In this document: positions 22,184 through 31,573 of the stretch, in pieces | Layout of the letters: each line of letters begins with the position of its first letter | Position numbering within the stretch: the first letter of the stretch is position 1 | From: Lentisphaera marina | Lineage (GTDB): Bacteria; Verrucomicrobiota; Lentisphaeria; Lentisphaerales; Lentisphaeraceae | Assembly (NCBI RefSeq): GCF_028745505.1 | Contig: NZ_JAQZZL010000002.1 | Span: 1,612,001 to 1,676,000, forward strand | Direction: 5' to 3' | DNA length: 64,000 nt | Made by a program: the position numbers and the translations under genes | The notes under the pieces: generated by a model | What the model was told of the DNA's origin: nothing | The model's database searches: none | The model's input: only the letters and a program-made list of their open reading frames with translations

Positions 22184-25100
22184 TTGCGGATAAAAAACTT
22201 CACCCTTTCACTCACTTTACTAAGTTCTTTGGGGCTCTTTGCGAAGCCCATCGACTTCTCTAGTCAAATCAAACCCATCTTAGAAAAGAGCTGTGTCAGC
22301 TGCCATGGCCCTGAAAAAAACAAGGGTAAACTCAGACTACATAAGCATAAGTTTATGATGGAAGGTGATGTAGTCGAAGCTGGCAAAGTAGAAGACAGTT
22401 ATTTAATTGACCTTATTAGCCTCGATCACGACGACGATGATCTCATGCCTCCTCCCGGTAAAGGTGAGCCCTTGAGTAAGGACGAAGTCGAGCTCATGAA
22501 AAAATGGATAAGTGAAGGTGCAAAATGGCCCAAGGGGCTTGAACTAGAAGATAAGAGTGAGACTCGTGCGGATATCGCAAAAATGGAAGCTAAAACCGAA
22601 CCATTTAAACATTTAGTCCCGATTATCAATAAGTATTGTATTGAATGTCACAATGAAGATAAGCAAAAAGGCGACTTCCGTATAGATGATATGGACCAAG
22701 ACCTCGTCTATGGTATTCATGCTCAAAGATGGTATGAAGTACTCGACATTATCAACCTAGGTGAAATGCCTCCCAAAAAATCTGACCAGCTCAATGATGA
22801 TGAGCGCAAAACTTTAATTGAGACTCTTACTGCCGAACTCCAAAAAGCTAAAGAAGTTCGCAAGGGGCAAATCAGTACTGTCATGCGCCGTCTTAACAAT
22901 GATCAATATAATAATACCCTCAAGGATCTATTGGGAGTCGACTTCAATTTTGCTCGTGATCTTCCTGAGGATGCCTTCTCACCTGAAGGCTTTAAAAATA
23001 ATGGCGAGACTCTAGACGTATCAACTCTCCAAATGGAATACTATCTAGACATTTCTCGCAATGCGCTCAGTAAAGTCATCCCAAATGAAGACAAACCCGA
23101 AATCATGAAATTTAAAATTGATTTTGGAAGTGAAAGTAATCCTTCGCATCGTGAAAAATTAACTATGGGTCCCGGTGGTCAACTATTACCGACTCATCAA
23201 TATAAAGTTAGTGAACCCTCTCCAAGTCACAAGTACCCATTTAAACATAGAAAAATTAAAGATGATTATGTATTTAATGAAGGTTACAAAGGAAATAGTA
23301 CCGTAAAAGGCGATGTTGAATTCAAGGGCTTACACCATGCTGTTTATCCTGAAATGCGTGGTCATAATGGCAAAGTCATCAAACAAGGTTTAACCTTGAA
23401 TCCTCGTGGAGATTTACAGTTCGGTAAAGCTGGTGGTAGAGGGCCCAGTGGTCACATGAAACTCGTCCTACGTGATTTTCCACGTTCCGGTCCAATTACA
23501 CTTCGAGTCACGGCTTCCATGGGTCCCAATTCAACTTTCTTGAAAGACACTAACTTGAAGCCGATCTCGAGTTTCGATGACAAGAAAAAACAGCTTAAAA
23601 ATACCACGAAGATTTTACCTAATTTAAACTGTGTCCCTTCTTACCCTCCAAATACAAATTTGGAGAAACCGCAATTTATTCTTGAATCTAAAATCAATAT
23701 TGAAACTGCAGGCACCTATCAATTAGATGCTCAATTATTGAGAGAAGTTGAAGGCCCTATTAATTTGCGTATAGGAAAAACCTTGTTACAAAATATAAAA
23801 GTTCAGAAAGGCGCACAAAAGCTCATTGTCCCCTTGGCTATCGCTAAACTCGATAAGGGTGAAGTAAGTCTACAAATCACCTCAAAAAAGAAAGCTGCCT
23901 TTGGTCACTTTATTTTAACTGCTTTGAAAGCAAATGACAATAAAGTTAAAGACCTTAAGAAAGCCACAAAGAAATCAAAAGAAATTGCCATGGCGTTTAA
24001 GAAAACTCCCTTAGCCAAATTCAATGATAAATCAGGTAAGTTCTCTAATGGTTCCCTAGCTTTTGCTAGCCCCAAAGCGCGCCCCATCAAAGATAGTGAA
24101 TATCAAGCTCCTAAGCCCATGCATCACACTATGAATAAAAGCTTCACTTTAGATCAAGAGGGTATCTATCAATTGGAACTTAAACTTAGTGAAAAACCAA
24201 AAAGCGGTCTTAGTATTCACATAGACAGTGCGGCAATTAAAAATGTTAACTTCAATTATAAGCCCGAACAAAACATCTACACATCTGGCTTAATCAAACT
24301 AAGTAAAGGTCACCACCACCTACACATAGCTTCTAAAGAAGATATACCCGTATCTGATGCCATTCTCAATAAACTTAGCGATACAAAGCTTATCCAAGCT
24401 TTTAATAACTACCATGACTCACAGTACGCCTACTTGCGCCCCTTCATTGGCAACCGTCGTGATGATGGCCAAGAATTCCGTCCTGTTAATCAAATTCAAA
24501 AGGTAAATGCATCACTTGATGCTCCACAAGTCTACGAATTCACAACATACATGGAAGACTATCCCCTTCCCGCTTATGATCCTAGCAATAAAAACTACCT
24601 CGCGAATTTACTCCATATTGGTTTTTGGAATACACCTTGGAACCAAGGTAGAAATACTGACTTGGTGATTCACTCCATTGAGTTTGAAAGCCAAGCTTAC
24701 CAGACCTGGCCCAGTCGTGAGTATAAAAACATTTTTATTGAATCAAAAAATAGTCAAAATGAAAGTGTCTATGCACGTGAAATCCTTGCGAACTTCCTCC
24801 CAAAAGTTTATCGTCGTGCCATCAGTGATGAGGAACTCAAGCGTCATCATCAATTCTGGACTGTGATTCATCAGTATAAAAAGAATCTTCAAGAAAGTAT
24901 TAAAGAAACTTTGGCCATTGCTCTTAGTTCTCCACAGTTCCTCTATATAAACGAACCTGAAGGAACTCGAAATAAAAAGCTGACTGAGTATGAGCTCGCC
25001 TCTCGCCTATCTTATTTCCTGTGGAATACCATGCCCGATGAAGAGCTTTTTGCAGCTGCCACAAAGGGAACTTTACACAGAGATATTAAAGTTCATATCA

Positions 25101-25978
25101 AACGCATGATCAATGATCCAAAAAGTTTTGATTTTTCTAAAAACTTCTCGAGTCAATGGTTAGATGTTGAACGCCTAGAGCGAGTCGTTGTAGATACAAA
25201 TCATTCTAATGGCTACAACCAAGACATTAAGAATAGTTTCAAAAAAGAAACCTATTCTTTTTTCCATCACGTCTTAAAAGAAAATTACAGCATCATGAAA
25301 CTCATTGATTCCGATTTTGCTGTCGTCGATTGGCGTTTAGCCCAGTTTTATAATTTACCGCCTGTTAATAGCTTGGGCTTTACCGCCACTCCGGTACAAA
25401 CTCAAGATCATAGAGGAGGCATCCTAACTAATGGTGGCTTACTCACAGCACTCTCTACGGGTACTCACTCTAGCCCTATTAAACGTGGCGTATGGTTGGC
25501 GAAGAAAATTGTGGATTCTCCTCCCCCCAAACCGCCACCCAATGTACCTGAGCTAGACGAAGAAGATCCCGAGTTAGCTAAACTCACTATCAAAGAGCAA
25601 TTACAGCTCCACCGTGATAAAGCTGCCTGCCGCGATTGTCATATGAAAATCGACCCTTGGGGACTGCCTTTCGAACACTACGACACCACAGGTCGCTGGA
25701 AAGCTCCTTCAAAAGTCGTATCTGCCGACACAACCTTCCCTGATGGCACCGAAGTCAACGGTCTCGAAGAGCTCAAAAAATACTTAATAAATGATAAAAG
25801 TGAACTCGTAACTCGTTCTTTAGTTCGCTACTTGAGTTCATACGCTATTGGCCGTTCACTCTCATTTGCCGATGATGATGAAATCAAAACCATCATGAAA
25901 GATGCGCAATCATCAGACTACAAAATACACGCTATAATTGAATCAATTGTGAACAGTGATCTGTTCCTAAAGTTTTAA
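22184..25978 (+). CDS. Exported multidomain planctomycete-type cytochrome/DUF1592 protein
   Basis: A 1264-residue exported protein of the PSCyt1/DUF1587/DUF1595/DUF1592/DUF1588/DUF1585 architecture, abundant in planctomycetes, Verrucomicrobia and Lentisphaerae. Signal peptide at the N-terminus; a first heme-binding CVSCH near residue 36 and a second CIECH near 151; DUF1587 (about 225-290); carbohydrate-binding-like beta domains in the middle; DUF1595 from about 860, DUF1592 from about 933, DUF1588 from about 1068 with a third CRDCH at about 1147 and DUF1585 to the end. The start is TTG at 22184 preceded by AAAGGATC; no ATG is suitably placed. Function unproven; a role in extracellular oxidation or sugar degradation is usually proposed. 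Paired with the DUF1552 gene downstream. Confidence 0.88.
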   Translation: MRIKNFTLSLTLLSSLGLFAKPIDFSSQIKPILEKSCVSCHGPEKNKGKLRLHKHKFMMEGDVVEAGKVEDSYLIDLISLDHDDDDLMPPPGKGEPLSKDEVELMKKWISEGAKWPKGLELEDKSETRADIAKMEAKTEPFKHLVPIINKYCIECHNEDKQKGDFRIDDMDQDLVYGIHAQRWYEVLDIINLGEMPPKKSDQLNDDERKTLIETLTAELQKAKEVRKGQISTVMRRLNNDQYNNTLKDLLGVDFNFARDLPEDAFSPEGFKNNGETLDVSTLQMEYYLDISRNALSKVIPNEDKPEIMKFKIDFGSESNPSHREKLTMGPGGQLLPTHQYKVSEPSPSHKYPFKHRKIKDDYVFNEGYKGNSTVKGDVEFKGLHHAVYPEMRGHNGKVIKQGLTLNPRGDLQFGKAGGRGPSGHMKLVLRDFPRSGPITLRVTASMGPNSTFLKDTNLKPISSFDDKKKQLKNTTKILPNLNCVPSYPPNTNLEKPQFILESKINIETAGTYQLDAQLLREVEGPINLRIGKTLLQNIKVQKGAQKLIVPLAIAKLDKGEVSLQITSKKKAAFGHFILTALKANDNKVKDLKKATKKSKEIAMAFKKTPLAKFNDKSGKFSNGSLAFASPKARPIKDSEYQAPKPMHHTMNKSFTLDQEGIYQLELKLSEKPKSGLSIHIDSAAIKNVNFNYKPEQNIYTSGLIKLSKGHHHLHIASKEDIPVSDAILNKLSDTKLIQAFNNYHDSQYAYLRPFIGNRRDDGQEFRPVNQIQKVNASLDAPQVYEFTTYMEDYPLPAYDPSNKNYLANLLHIGFWNTPWNQGRNTDLVIHSIEFESQAYQTWPSREYKNIFIESKNSQNESVYAREILANFLPKVYRRAISDEELKRHHQFWTVIHQYKKNLQESIKETLAIALSSPQFLYINEPEGTRNKKLTEYELASRLSYFLWNTMPDEELFAAATKGTLHRDIKVHIKRMINDPKSFDFSKNFSSQWLDVERLERVVVDTNHSNGYNQDIKNSFKKETYSFFHHVLKENYSIMKLIDSDFAVVDWRLAQFYNLPPVNSLGFTATPVQTQDHRGGILTNGGLLTALSTGTHSSPIKRGVWLAKKIVDSPPPKPPPNVPELDEEDPELAKLTIKEQLQLHRDKAACRDCHMKIDPWGLPFEHYDTTGRWKAPSKVVSADTTFPDGTEVNGLEELKKYLINDKSELVTRSLVRYLSSYAIGRSLSFADDDEIKTIMKDAQSSDYKIHAIIESIVNSDLFLKF

Positions 25979-25987
25979 GGAGTCATT

Positions 25988-26846
25988 ATGAAAAACTCAA
26001 CTTGGAAGTTACCCCGCAGAACTTTTCTCAAAGGCTTAGGTGCCTCGCTCGCACTTCCCTGCCTCGAAGCTATGGGCGAAGAAGCTTTAAAGGAACAAAA
26101 TAATATTCGTCGCTCCTGCCACATGTACTTTGGTAATGGCGTCAGCCTTCCCCCCGAGAGTAACCCCATTCACAAAGATTGGCATTGGTTCCCACATAAG
26201 ACGGGCTCAGACTACGTCATGACTGAACCTCTAAAGCCACTTGCTCCTTACCGCAAAAAAATGTCGATTGTCGGTGGTTTACACCATCCCAATGCTGCTT
26301 TGGCCGACATCCATGTTTGCAGTGACATCTGGATGACGGGTGCGAATTTAGGTGGATCAGAATATAAAAATACGATTTCTGCCGACCAAGTGGCCGCCGC
26401 AGAATTCCGTTCCAAAACGCGTTTCCCCTACCTCAACATCTCATGTGATGGGGGCGTTGGCTTTAAATCTCGTATTGGCACCATTGCTTTTGACCGCAAT
26501 GGTCGTCCCATAACCTCAGAGAACGATCCAAAAAGAGTCTTTGAACGTCTTTTCAAGCAAGGTACCGGCTCAATTGAATCTCAACGCCAAGAACTTGATT
26601 ACGAAGCAAAAGTCGTAGATATGGTTCTTGATAATGCGCGTGAGCTAAATAAAAAATTAGGTAAGAACGATCGTGAAAAACTCGATCAATACCTGACTTC
26701 TGTTAGTGAGATAGAGGATAATGTAAAGCGTAGTTCGAAATGGTTGGACACACCAATTAAAGATGTGGATAGTAGTCACCTCAATCTCGATGTGGATATG
26801 AATATTCAGCCAGACAAATACTTCGAAACTATGTTTGATCTAATTA
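25988..26846 (+). pseudogene. DUF1552 protein, N-terminal part (split by IS)
   Basis: First 286 codons of an exported DUF1552 protein, the standard partner of DUF1592 proteins. RRTFLKGLGASLALPCLEA is a twin-arginine signal. Conserved segments are HMYFGNGV, GGLHHPNAALADIHVC, FPYLNISCDGG and ENDPKRVFERLF. The frame runs into the IS and stops at 26857. Removing 26847-28429 and one TAATTA copy gives an uninterrupted 445-residue gene ending at 28914 (859 + 479 bases = 446 codons), so the insertion is recent. The protein is probably not made in functional form. Confidence 0.92.
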
Positions 26847-28429
26847 GGGCTTACTGAATTACTCGCCTTTTGAAATGCTCATTCTCGTTAATGAGACTTA
26901 TAAAACAATAAACGTGCGCGAATAGCTGCTTATAATACTGGCCGAAAAGTGACAAAAAGGCTAAAGCCTTATCCAAGTTCATCACCATGAATACTAAAGC
27001 AATAAGTGTTTCGGATGAAGTCCTAGTTTTCGTAAAGATTCGATCGAGTTTATAGCGTCTTTTGGCTACACCAAAACAGCCCTCTACTTCATTTCTTATA
27101 GCTTCATCCTGGCGTTGTATTTCCTTTTGTTCTTCACGTAAAATCGCATCTTTGGGAGGTCTTCCAAGACTGGGTCCACTTATCCTTATTCCGTGTTTTT
27201 TACAATACGCTCGATTTTCTTTAGTTCGGTAGATTTTATCAGCATGTGCTGATTCGGGATAATAACCGAAACGCTCTTTATATTTTTCAACTTGTGAAAT
27301 TAGTTCGGTTCCTTCATTATAAGAATCAAAACTAATCGTATCGACAAAGGTCCAGCCATCGACGACACTGATAGATATTTTAGCTCCGAACTCTGTATGA
27401 GCTCCAGCTTTCCCGCGAACAATGGGACGAATATGTGGTTGGTGAATACTTACAATGCGATCATCAACACTTGTTACTTTATTATCATACATGTATTGCT
27501 GTTGTTGATAAAGTGTCCCGATCACCAGTAGTTCGCGGTATAAACTAGGTTTCAATAGCCCCAGATCGGCATGCTTTTTGAGTTCATTTATACTAGCGAG
27601 GTTCCTCCTTACACAATGAAGTTGTCTATTAATCACTTCACGCCTTTTCTTTTTCGATACACGTTTTTTTAGGACAACACTTAAAAAGATTTTTCTGCCG
27701 TCTTCACGATAAGTCCGAGGCTTGACCTTATCTTCGGTATTAAAGCGATGACGCCAAAGAATATCGATGATTTCTTCAGTTTTTTCGCGGGCTTTGTTTA
27801 GTAAACCAAGATCTGTTGGATAGTGAATATCAGCAGGGACACAACTAGCGTCAACAATTAAAGCACCCTTATTTGACGGAGGATCATTGTCTGAATCCTT
27901 ATCGGAGTCTTCTTCTTTTGGACGTGTTGTTTTATGTAATAAATCATCAATATCTTTAATATCCTGAGCTCCAAAACGCTTTCGAAAATGAGTCATCATA
28001 CTCGGATCAAAAGGTGATTCCTGCTTATATCTTTCAAACCCCAAGAAATATTGAAGGTAGGGGTTTTCAGAAATCATTTCTACAGTTTCTTCATCAGTTA
28101 AACTCAGCTTTACTTGAATGATCAGGGAACCAAATGCAGTTCTTGCAGGTAGAGCTTTGGGCCCAGTATGGCTGGTGAAATTTAGTGCATAAATTTCTTC
28201 TACATCTTTCCATGGTATTGTTGCCGCTAGCTTGACCCAGCGATTATTGATATTGAGTGTTCCGTCTAGAAAATAAGGTAGATTGGCCATTTTGGGCTCT
28301 GTGCCCGTATTTTTATACATCTTATGCAAACCTAATGATTGTTTTGAGGGGTTTTGTTTGCATGTAATATAGCATAATTACCACTTATCTCATTGACTAT
28401 AAGTAATATATGACTTAATAAGTGAGCCC
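26847..28429 (-). mobile_element. IS5-superfamily insertion sequence, copy 2 (1583 bp)
   Basis: Same length, ends and transposase protein as the element at 7598-9180, in the opposite orientation. TAATTA flanks it at 26841-26846 and 28430-28435. The uninterrupted host sequence can be read across the join, so the target was GATC-TAATTA-GTCT with one TAATTA. Confidence 0.95.
26851..28329 (-). CDS. IS5-superfamily DDE transposase, copy 2
   Basis: A 492-residue transposase identical in sequence to 7698-9176, with the same DUF772-like N-terminus and DDE residues (Asp in VDASCVPADIHY, Asp in AHADKIYRT, Glu in RNEVEGCFG). Identity of both copies and their upstream regions indicates recent transposition. 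Its stop lies four bases inside the right end of the element. Confidence 0.93.
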   Translation of the reverse strand: MHKMYKNTGTEPKMANLPYFLDGTLNINNRWVKLAATIPWKDVEEIYALNFTSHTGPKALPARTAFGSLIIQVKLSLTDEETVEMISENPYLQYFLGFERYKQESPFDPSMMTHFRKRFGAQDIKDIDDLLHKTTRPKEEDSDKDSDNDPPSNKGALIVDASCVPADIHYPTDLGLLNKAREKTEEIIDILWRHRFNTEDKVKPRTYREDGRKIFLSVVLKKRVSKKKRREVINRQLHCVRRNLASINELKKHADLGLLKPSLYRELLVIGTLYQQQQYMYDNKVTSVDDRIVSIHQPHIRPIVRGKAGAHTEFGAKISISVVDGWTFVDTISFDSYNEGTELISQVEKYKERFGYYPESAHADKIYRTKENRAYCKKHGIRISGPSLGRPPKDAILREEQKEIQRQDEAIRNEVEGCFGVAKRRYKLDRIFTKTRTSSETLIALVFMVMNLDKALAFLSLFGQYYKQLFAHVYCFISLINENEHFKRRVIQ

Positions 28430-28435
28430 TAATTA

Positions 28436-28914
28436 GTCTTGCTTTTGAGGCCGACCTGACGCGTACGGCGACCTTTATGATGACTAGAGAAGACGGCATG
28501 GGAATTGCTGACACCTTCCCTTCTATCCTCTTTGAAATGGGCGGTCATCATGGCCTATCCCATAGTGGTAATAGCGAAGGTGGATATTTGAACTGGTCAC
28601 GCTATGACCAATTTCTCAATTCTCGTCTCGCCTACTTCATGAATCGCCTAGAGAACATTCAAGAAGGCAATGGTACTGCACTCGACAACACCATCCTACT
28701 TTACGGTAGTGGCTGTAGTTCGACCCATAACTTCAAGAATCTCCCACTCATTTTAGCTGGTGGTAAAAACATGGGCCTTAAACACGGTTCTTACATCAAC
28801 TATGAAGATAAGCTTCCCATGAATAATATGCATTACTCCATTCTGAAAGCTCTTGGCATTAAGGTCGATTCCTTTGGCGACAGCAATGGTACGCTAACAG
28901 AAATCTTTGGCTAA
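28436..28914 (+). pseudogene. DUF1552 protein, C-terminal part (split by IS)
   Basis: In-frame remainder of the gene broken at 26846. It reads from SLAFEADLTRTATFMMTRED onward, with HHGLSHSGNSE, LDNTILLYGSGCSS, LPLILAGG and NNMHYSILKALG, all typical of DUF1552 C-termini. An internal ATG at 28477 could start a 145-residue fragment, but there is no ribosome binding site, so translation is doubtful. Confidence 0.92.
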
Positions 28915-28931
28915 ACTTAAAAACTATTGAC

Positions 28932-28963
28932 TAAAAAAGGGCTAATATACTTAGCCCTTTTTT
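28932..28963 (+). terminator. Terminator after the DUF1552 gene
   Basis: AAAAAAGGGCTA / TAGCCCTTTTTT stem around ATATACT. The A and T runs on both sides mean that it could also work for the minus strand. Confidence 0.88.
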
Positions 28964-28988
28964 GTTGTCATTGATGATTTATAATGAC

Positions 28989-29639
28989 TTACCAGGTATC
29001 ATAACGAATGATATCATCCAAATCTAAGCGTTTGTTCCAGCCTTTACTTTCAAGCTCGGGCTGATTTTTAAATTCATCCACATAACCTAGACAAAAATAG
29101 CCAATGAGCTTGCGTGATTCTGGAAGTTTAAGTACTTCACGTATATGGCTTTCTTCTAAAATGCTCACCCAGCCCATGCCGATGCCTTCGACTCGTGCCG
29201 CCAACCACATATTTTGTATGGCACAAACAGTACTATACACATCCATTTGATTTTGTTCAGAACGACCTAATTGATTGCTTTCATCTCTTTTTAAATCGCA
29301 AGTCACACAGAGATTTATCGGAGCTTCTAGGATTCCTTCCAGCTTTAATTGCTCATAGAGTTTTTTCATCTCTCCAGTGAAAAACTGAGCTTCACGCTCT
29401 TTGACTGCCAAAAAGTTACTTTTAATTTTTTGCTTAATCTCATCAGAACGAATAATGAGAAAATCCCAAGGCTGTAAAAAACCAACTGAAGGGGCGTGAT
29501 GAGCCGCACTCAAAATTCGTTTCAGGATCTTTTCTGGAATTTCTTTATCCAAAAATCCACTCCGGACATCACGTCTAGCTTCCAGTAAGCGATAGAATGA
29601 TTCTTTTTCGACCTCTCTAAAACTCATATTTCGACTCAC
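28989..29639 (-). CDS. bluB: 5,6-dimethylbenzimidazole synthase (BluB-like nitroreductase)
   Basis: Flavoprotein that cuts FMN to make the lower ligand of cobalamin. The 216-residue protein has ARRDVRSGF near the start, AAHHAPSVGFLQPWDFLIIR (the BluB signature HHAPSVGxxQPWxFI), VYSTVCAIQNMWLAARVEGIGMGWVSIL and the end RLDLDDIIRYDTW. These set it apart from ordinary nitroreductases. It lies downstream of cobO in the same orientation with 27 bases between, so both form a cobalamin operon. Confidence 0.88.
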   Translation of the reverse strand: MSRNMSFREVEKESFYRLLEARRDVRSGFLDKEIPEKILKRILSAAHHAPSVGFLQPWDFLIIRSDEIKQKIKSNFLAVKEREAQFFTGEMKKLYEQLKLEGILEAPINLCVTCDLKRDESNQLGRSEQNQMDVYSTVCAIQNMWLAARVEGIGMGWVSILEESHIREVLKLPESRKLIGYFCLGYVDEFKNQPELESKGWNKRLDLDDIIRYDTW

Positions 29640-29666
29640 TCATAGGGGGCACATAGAGCTTTAAGC

Positions 29667-30284
29667 TCAAAACTCTATGCCTCTCTGTGCTTGAATGCCA
29701 TTATCAAAAGCATGCTTAATTGGTTTCATTTCAGTCACTGTATCGGCTATGGCTATCAACTCTTCTGGCGCACCTCTACCCGTTACCATGATATTGAGTT
29801 TCTCCGGCTTATTTTTAAGAACTTCCACTACTTTATCTACTGCTAAATAACCATAGGAAAGCGCAATATTAAGCTCATCTAAAACGATTAAATGATATTT
29901 AGAACTTTCGCGACATTCTTCAATTAATTCACAGACTTTCTTCCAGCCACTTTCTGCGCTCTCGATATCCTTGCTTTTATCTTGTGTATCCCAAGTAAAA
30001 CCATCACCCGACACAATGTGAGTGATTTCATCAAAGTGTTCAAAAATCTTTTGCTCACCCGTTGACCAGTTTCCTTTAATAAATTGCACGACGGCAACTT
30101 TGTAACCATGACCCACGGCTCTCACAGCAGTACCAAAAGCTGCGGTAGATTTCCCCTTTCCATCCCCCGTGTTGACAACAAGAATGCCACGATCAATGTA
30201 TTTAGCTTTAACTTTTTCTCTTTGCTCTTTTTGGAGCTTTTTCATTTCTTCTTTATGGTTTGAATCACTCATAGATATCCACAC
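29667..30284 (-). CDS. cobO: Cob(I)yrinic acid a,c-diamide adenosyltransferase
   Basis: Transfers the adenosyl group of ATP to the corrinoid cobalt (CobO/BtuR/CobA type). The P-loop is GDGKGKSTAAFG near residue 40. Other family segments are YKVAVVQFIKG, EHFDEITHIVSGDGFTWDTQD, HLIVLDELNIALSYGYL and NIMVTGRGAPEELI. It is 205 residues, the normal length. The first methionine is at 30284; a second at residue 5 is possible. Followed by bluB. The leader upstream contains a strong structured element (30391-30480), which does not match the cobalamin riboswitch consensus I know. Confidence 0.93.
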   Translation of the reverse strand: MWISMSDSNHKEEMKKLQKEQREKVKAKYIDRGILVVNTGDGKGKSTAAFGTAVRAVGHGYKVAVVQFIKGNWSTGEQKIFEHFDEITHIVSGDGFTWDTQDKSKDIESAESGWKKVCELIEECRESSKYHLIVLDELNIALSYGYLAVDKVVEVLKNKPEKLNIMVTGRGAPEELIAIADTVTEMKPIKHAFDNGIQAQRGIEF

Positions 30285-30390
30285 TTTTGCTTAAGTTAAT
30301 TATTATCTAAATTATCTATACCATTTAACACTGCATACAAATAATTTCGCAATGCAAAAGAATGAGTCTTTGCTTTTTCTTAATTGTTTT

Positions 30391-30480
30391 GGGGAGAAAT
30401 GAAACGAGCCGCTGACCTTGGAATGAAATACGGCTGTGGAACCGGGTCAGCAGCCCATACATAAACATACGTGAGTCCCC
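30391..30480. ncRNA. Structured intergenic element of unknown class
   Basis: A 90-bp nested hairpin. An outer stem GGGGA/TCCCC (30391-30395 with 30476-30480) encloses GCTGACC/GGTCAGC (30411-30417 with 30445-30451) and an inner CGG/CCG. It lies between queG and cobO, both on the minus strand, so it may be the cobO leader or an independent small RNA. It is more GC-rich than the surrounding DNA. Orientation cannot be decided. It fits none of SRP RNA, 6S RNA or the cobalamin riboswitch convincingly. Confidence 0.4.
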
Positions 30481-30541
30481 ACTAGAAAGCAAAATTTATG
30501 AAGACTATTTCACACTTATCTCACAAGATAAATAAACTTCA

Positions 30542-31573
30542 TCAATCACAAGTAATTTGCTGCAAGAGTAAATTGCTTTGCATATTATCCGCACACCATT
30601 CCAAAAGCTCTTGAGCCCGTGGGTCTTGTGATTTTCGTAAAATAGCTATTGCATTGCGTCGAAGCTTCTGGACTCCCGCATATTCAACTGCACTTCCCTT
30701 TATCAATCGGCGAATTTCACCAGCACTAGATTTCATTAACCACTCTAAATCGACGGCAATGCGATTATCTTCTTTTTCTTTGGGTGGGCAAACGACTGAA
30801 CACCAATCACAACCAAAGAGCCAGTCTTCCATCAAGTCACGTTGCTCACTATTGAGCAAGCCCTTCTTTTCGATGGTTAAATAAGAAATACACAAACGTG
30901 AATCAAACTCTTGCCCTTCTTTTATGGCACCCGTTGGGCAGCCACGTTTTTCACACGCTCTACAAAAATGGCAGGGGAAAGCAAATTCCGGTTTAAGTCG
31001 CAGTTCGATAATTTTTTCGGTACAAAATAAGGTTCCTATAAATACTCTTACATCACGTTCTGGTGTGCGTAGTAAATCATTGGGTCCAATAATCCCCAAG
31101 CCCGCGTAAGCTGCGAGAAAACGCTCAAAAACTGGCTTTGTATCAACTGCTGCAAAGGCCTCGAATTCACCTAATTGAGCTTGTAAACCATTATGAATCG
31201 ATGTCAAAACTCCATGCCCCGTACGGTGGTAATCCTGCTCCTTGGCATAGCCCGATATGTAGCCTACTAAAGCATCTTCTGCGACTGCAGGAAAAGGATG
31301 CTCTGCTTCTGGCATCCCCCATTTGTTTGTGAAGGTGATCACTACTGCCGATTTTGCTCCTGGAAAAGTTTCTTGTAAATCAACTTTGTCTTTTAACATT
31401 CTTTGCAAATAATCCATGTCAGCACCAAAACCCTGCGCTAACCAATTTGCTTGTTCTTCTCCATGCTGTTCGAGTGCTTTAATAAAGTCTGGATCACTCA
31501 AATCTATACAAGCCACCGAGAGTGCACCACTTTCAATTGCAATTTTCTTCAGGTCAAATTCGTTCATAGCCAA
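30542..31573 (-). CDS. queG: Epoxyqueuosine reductase
   Basis: Reduces epoxyqueuosine to queuosine in the anticodon loop of tRNA, using cobalamin and two 4Fe-4S clusters. The 343-residue protein has an N-terminal cobalamin-binding domain (FGADMDYLQRM, VVITFTNKWG), ferredoxin-like cysteines CHFCRACEKRGCPTGA and CDWCSVVCPPKE, and a C-terminal HEAT-like tail (LRRNAIAILRKSQDPRA). Its dependence on cobalamin fits the neighbouring cobO and bluB. Overlaps tilS by 20 bases; both are tRNA-modification genes in one operon. Confidence 0.93.
   Translation of the reverse strand: MAMNEFDLKKIAIESGALSVACIDLSDPDFIKALEQHGEEQANWLAQGFGADMDYLQRMLKDKVDLQETFPGAKSAVVITFTNKWGMPEAEHPFPAVAEDALVGYISGYAKEQDYHRTGHGVLTSIHNGLQAQLGEFEAFAAVDTKPVFERFLAAYAGLGIIGPNDLLRTPERDVRVFIGTLFCTEKIIELRLKPEFAFPCHFCRACEKRGCPTGAIKEGQEFDSRLCISYLTIEKKGLLNSEQRDLMEDWLFGCDWCSVVCPPKEKEDNRIAVDLEWLMKSSAGEIRRLIKGSAVEYAGVQKLRRNAIAILRKSQDPRAQELLEWCADNMQSNLLLQQITCD

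Noticed and set aside
30391..30480. Cobalamin riboswitch, 6S RNA or SRP RNA
   Set aside because: The stretch GCCGTATTTCATTCC recalls part of 6S RNA and GGGTCAGCAGCC recalls part of SRP RNA, but the SRP GGAAG tetraloop and the 6S length are missing and no B12 box is visible. Kept as an unclassified element.
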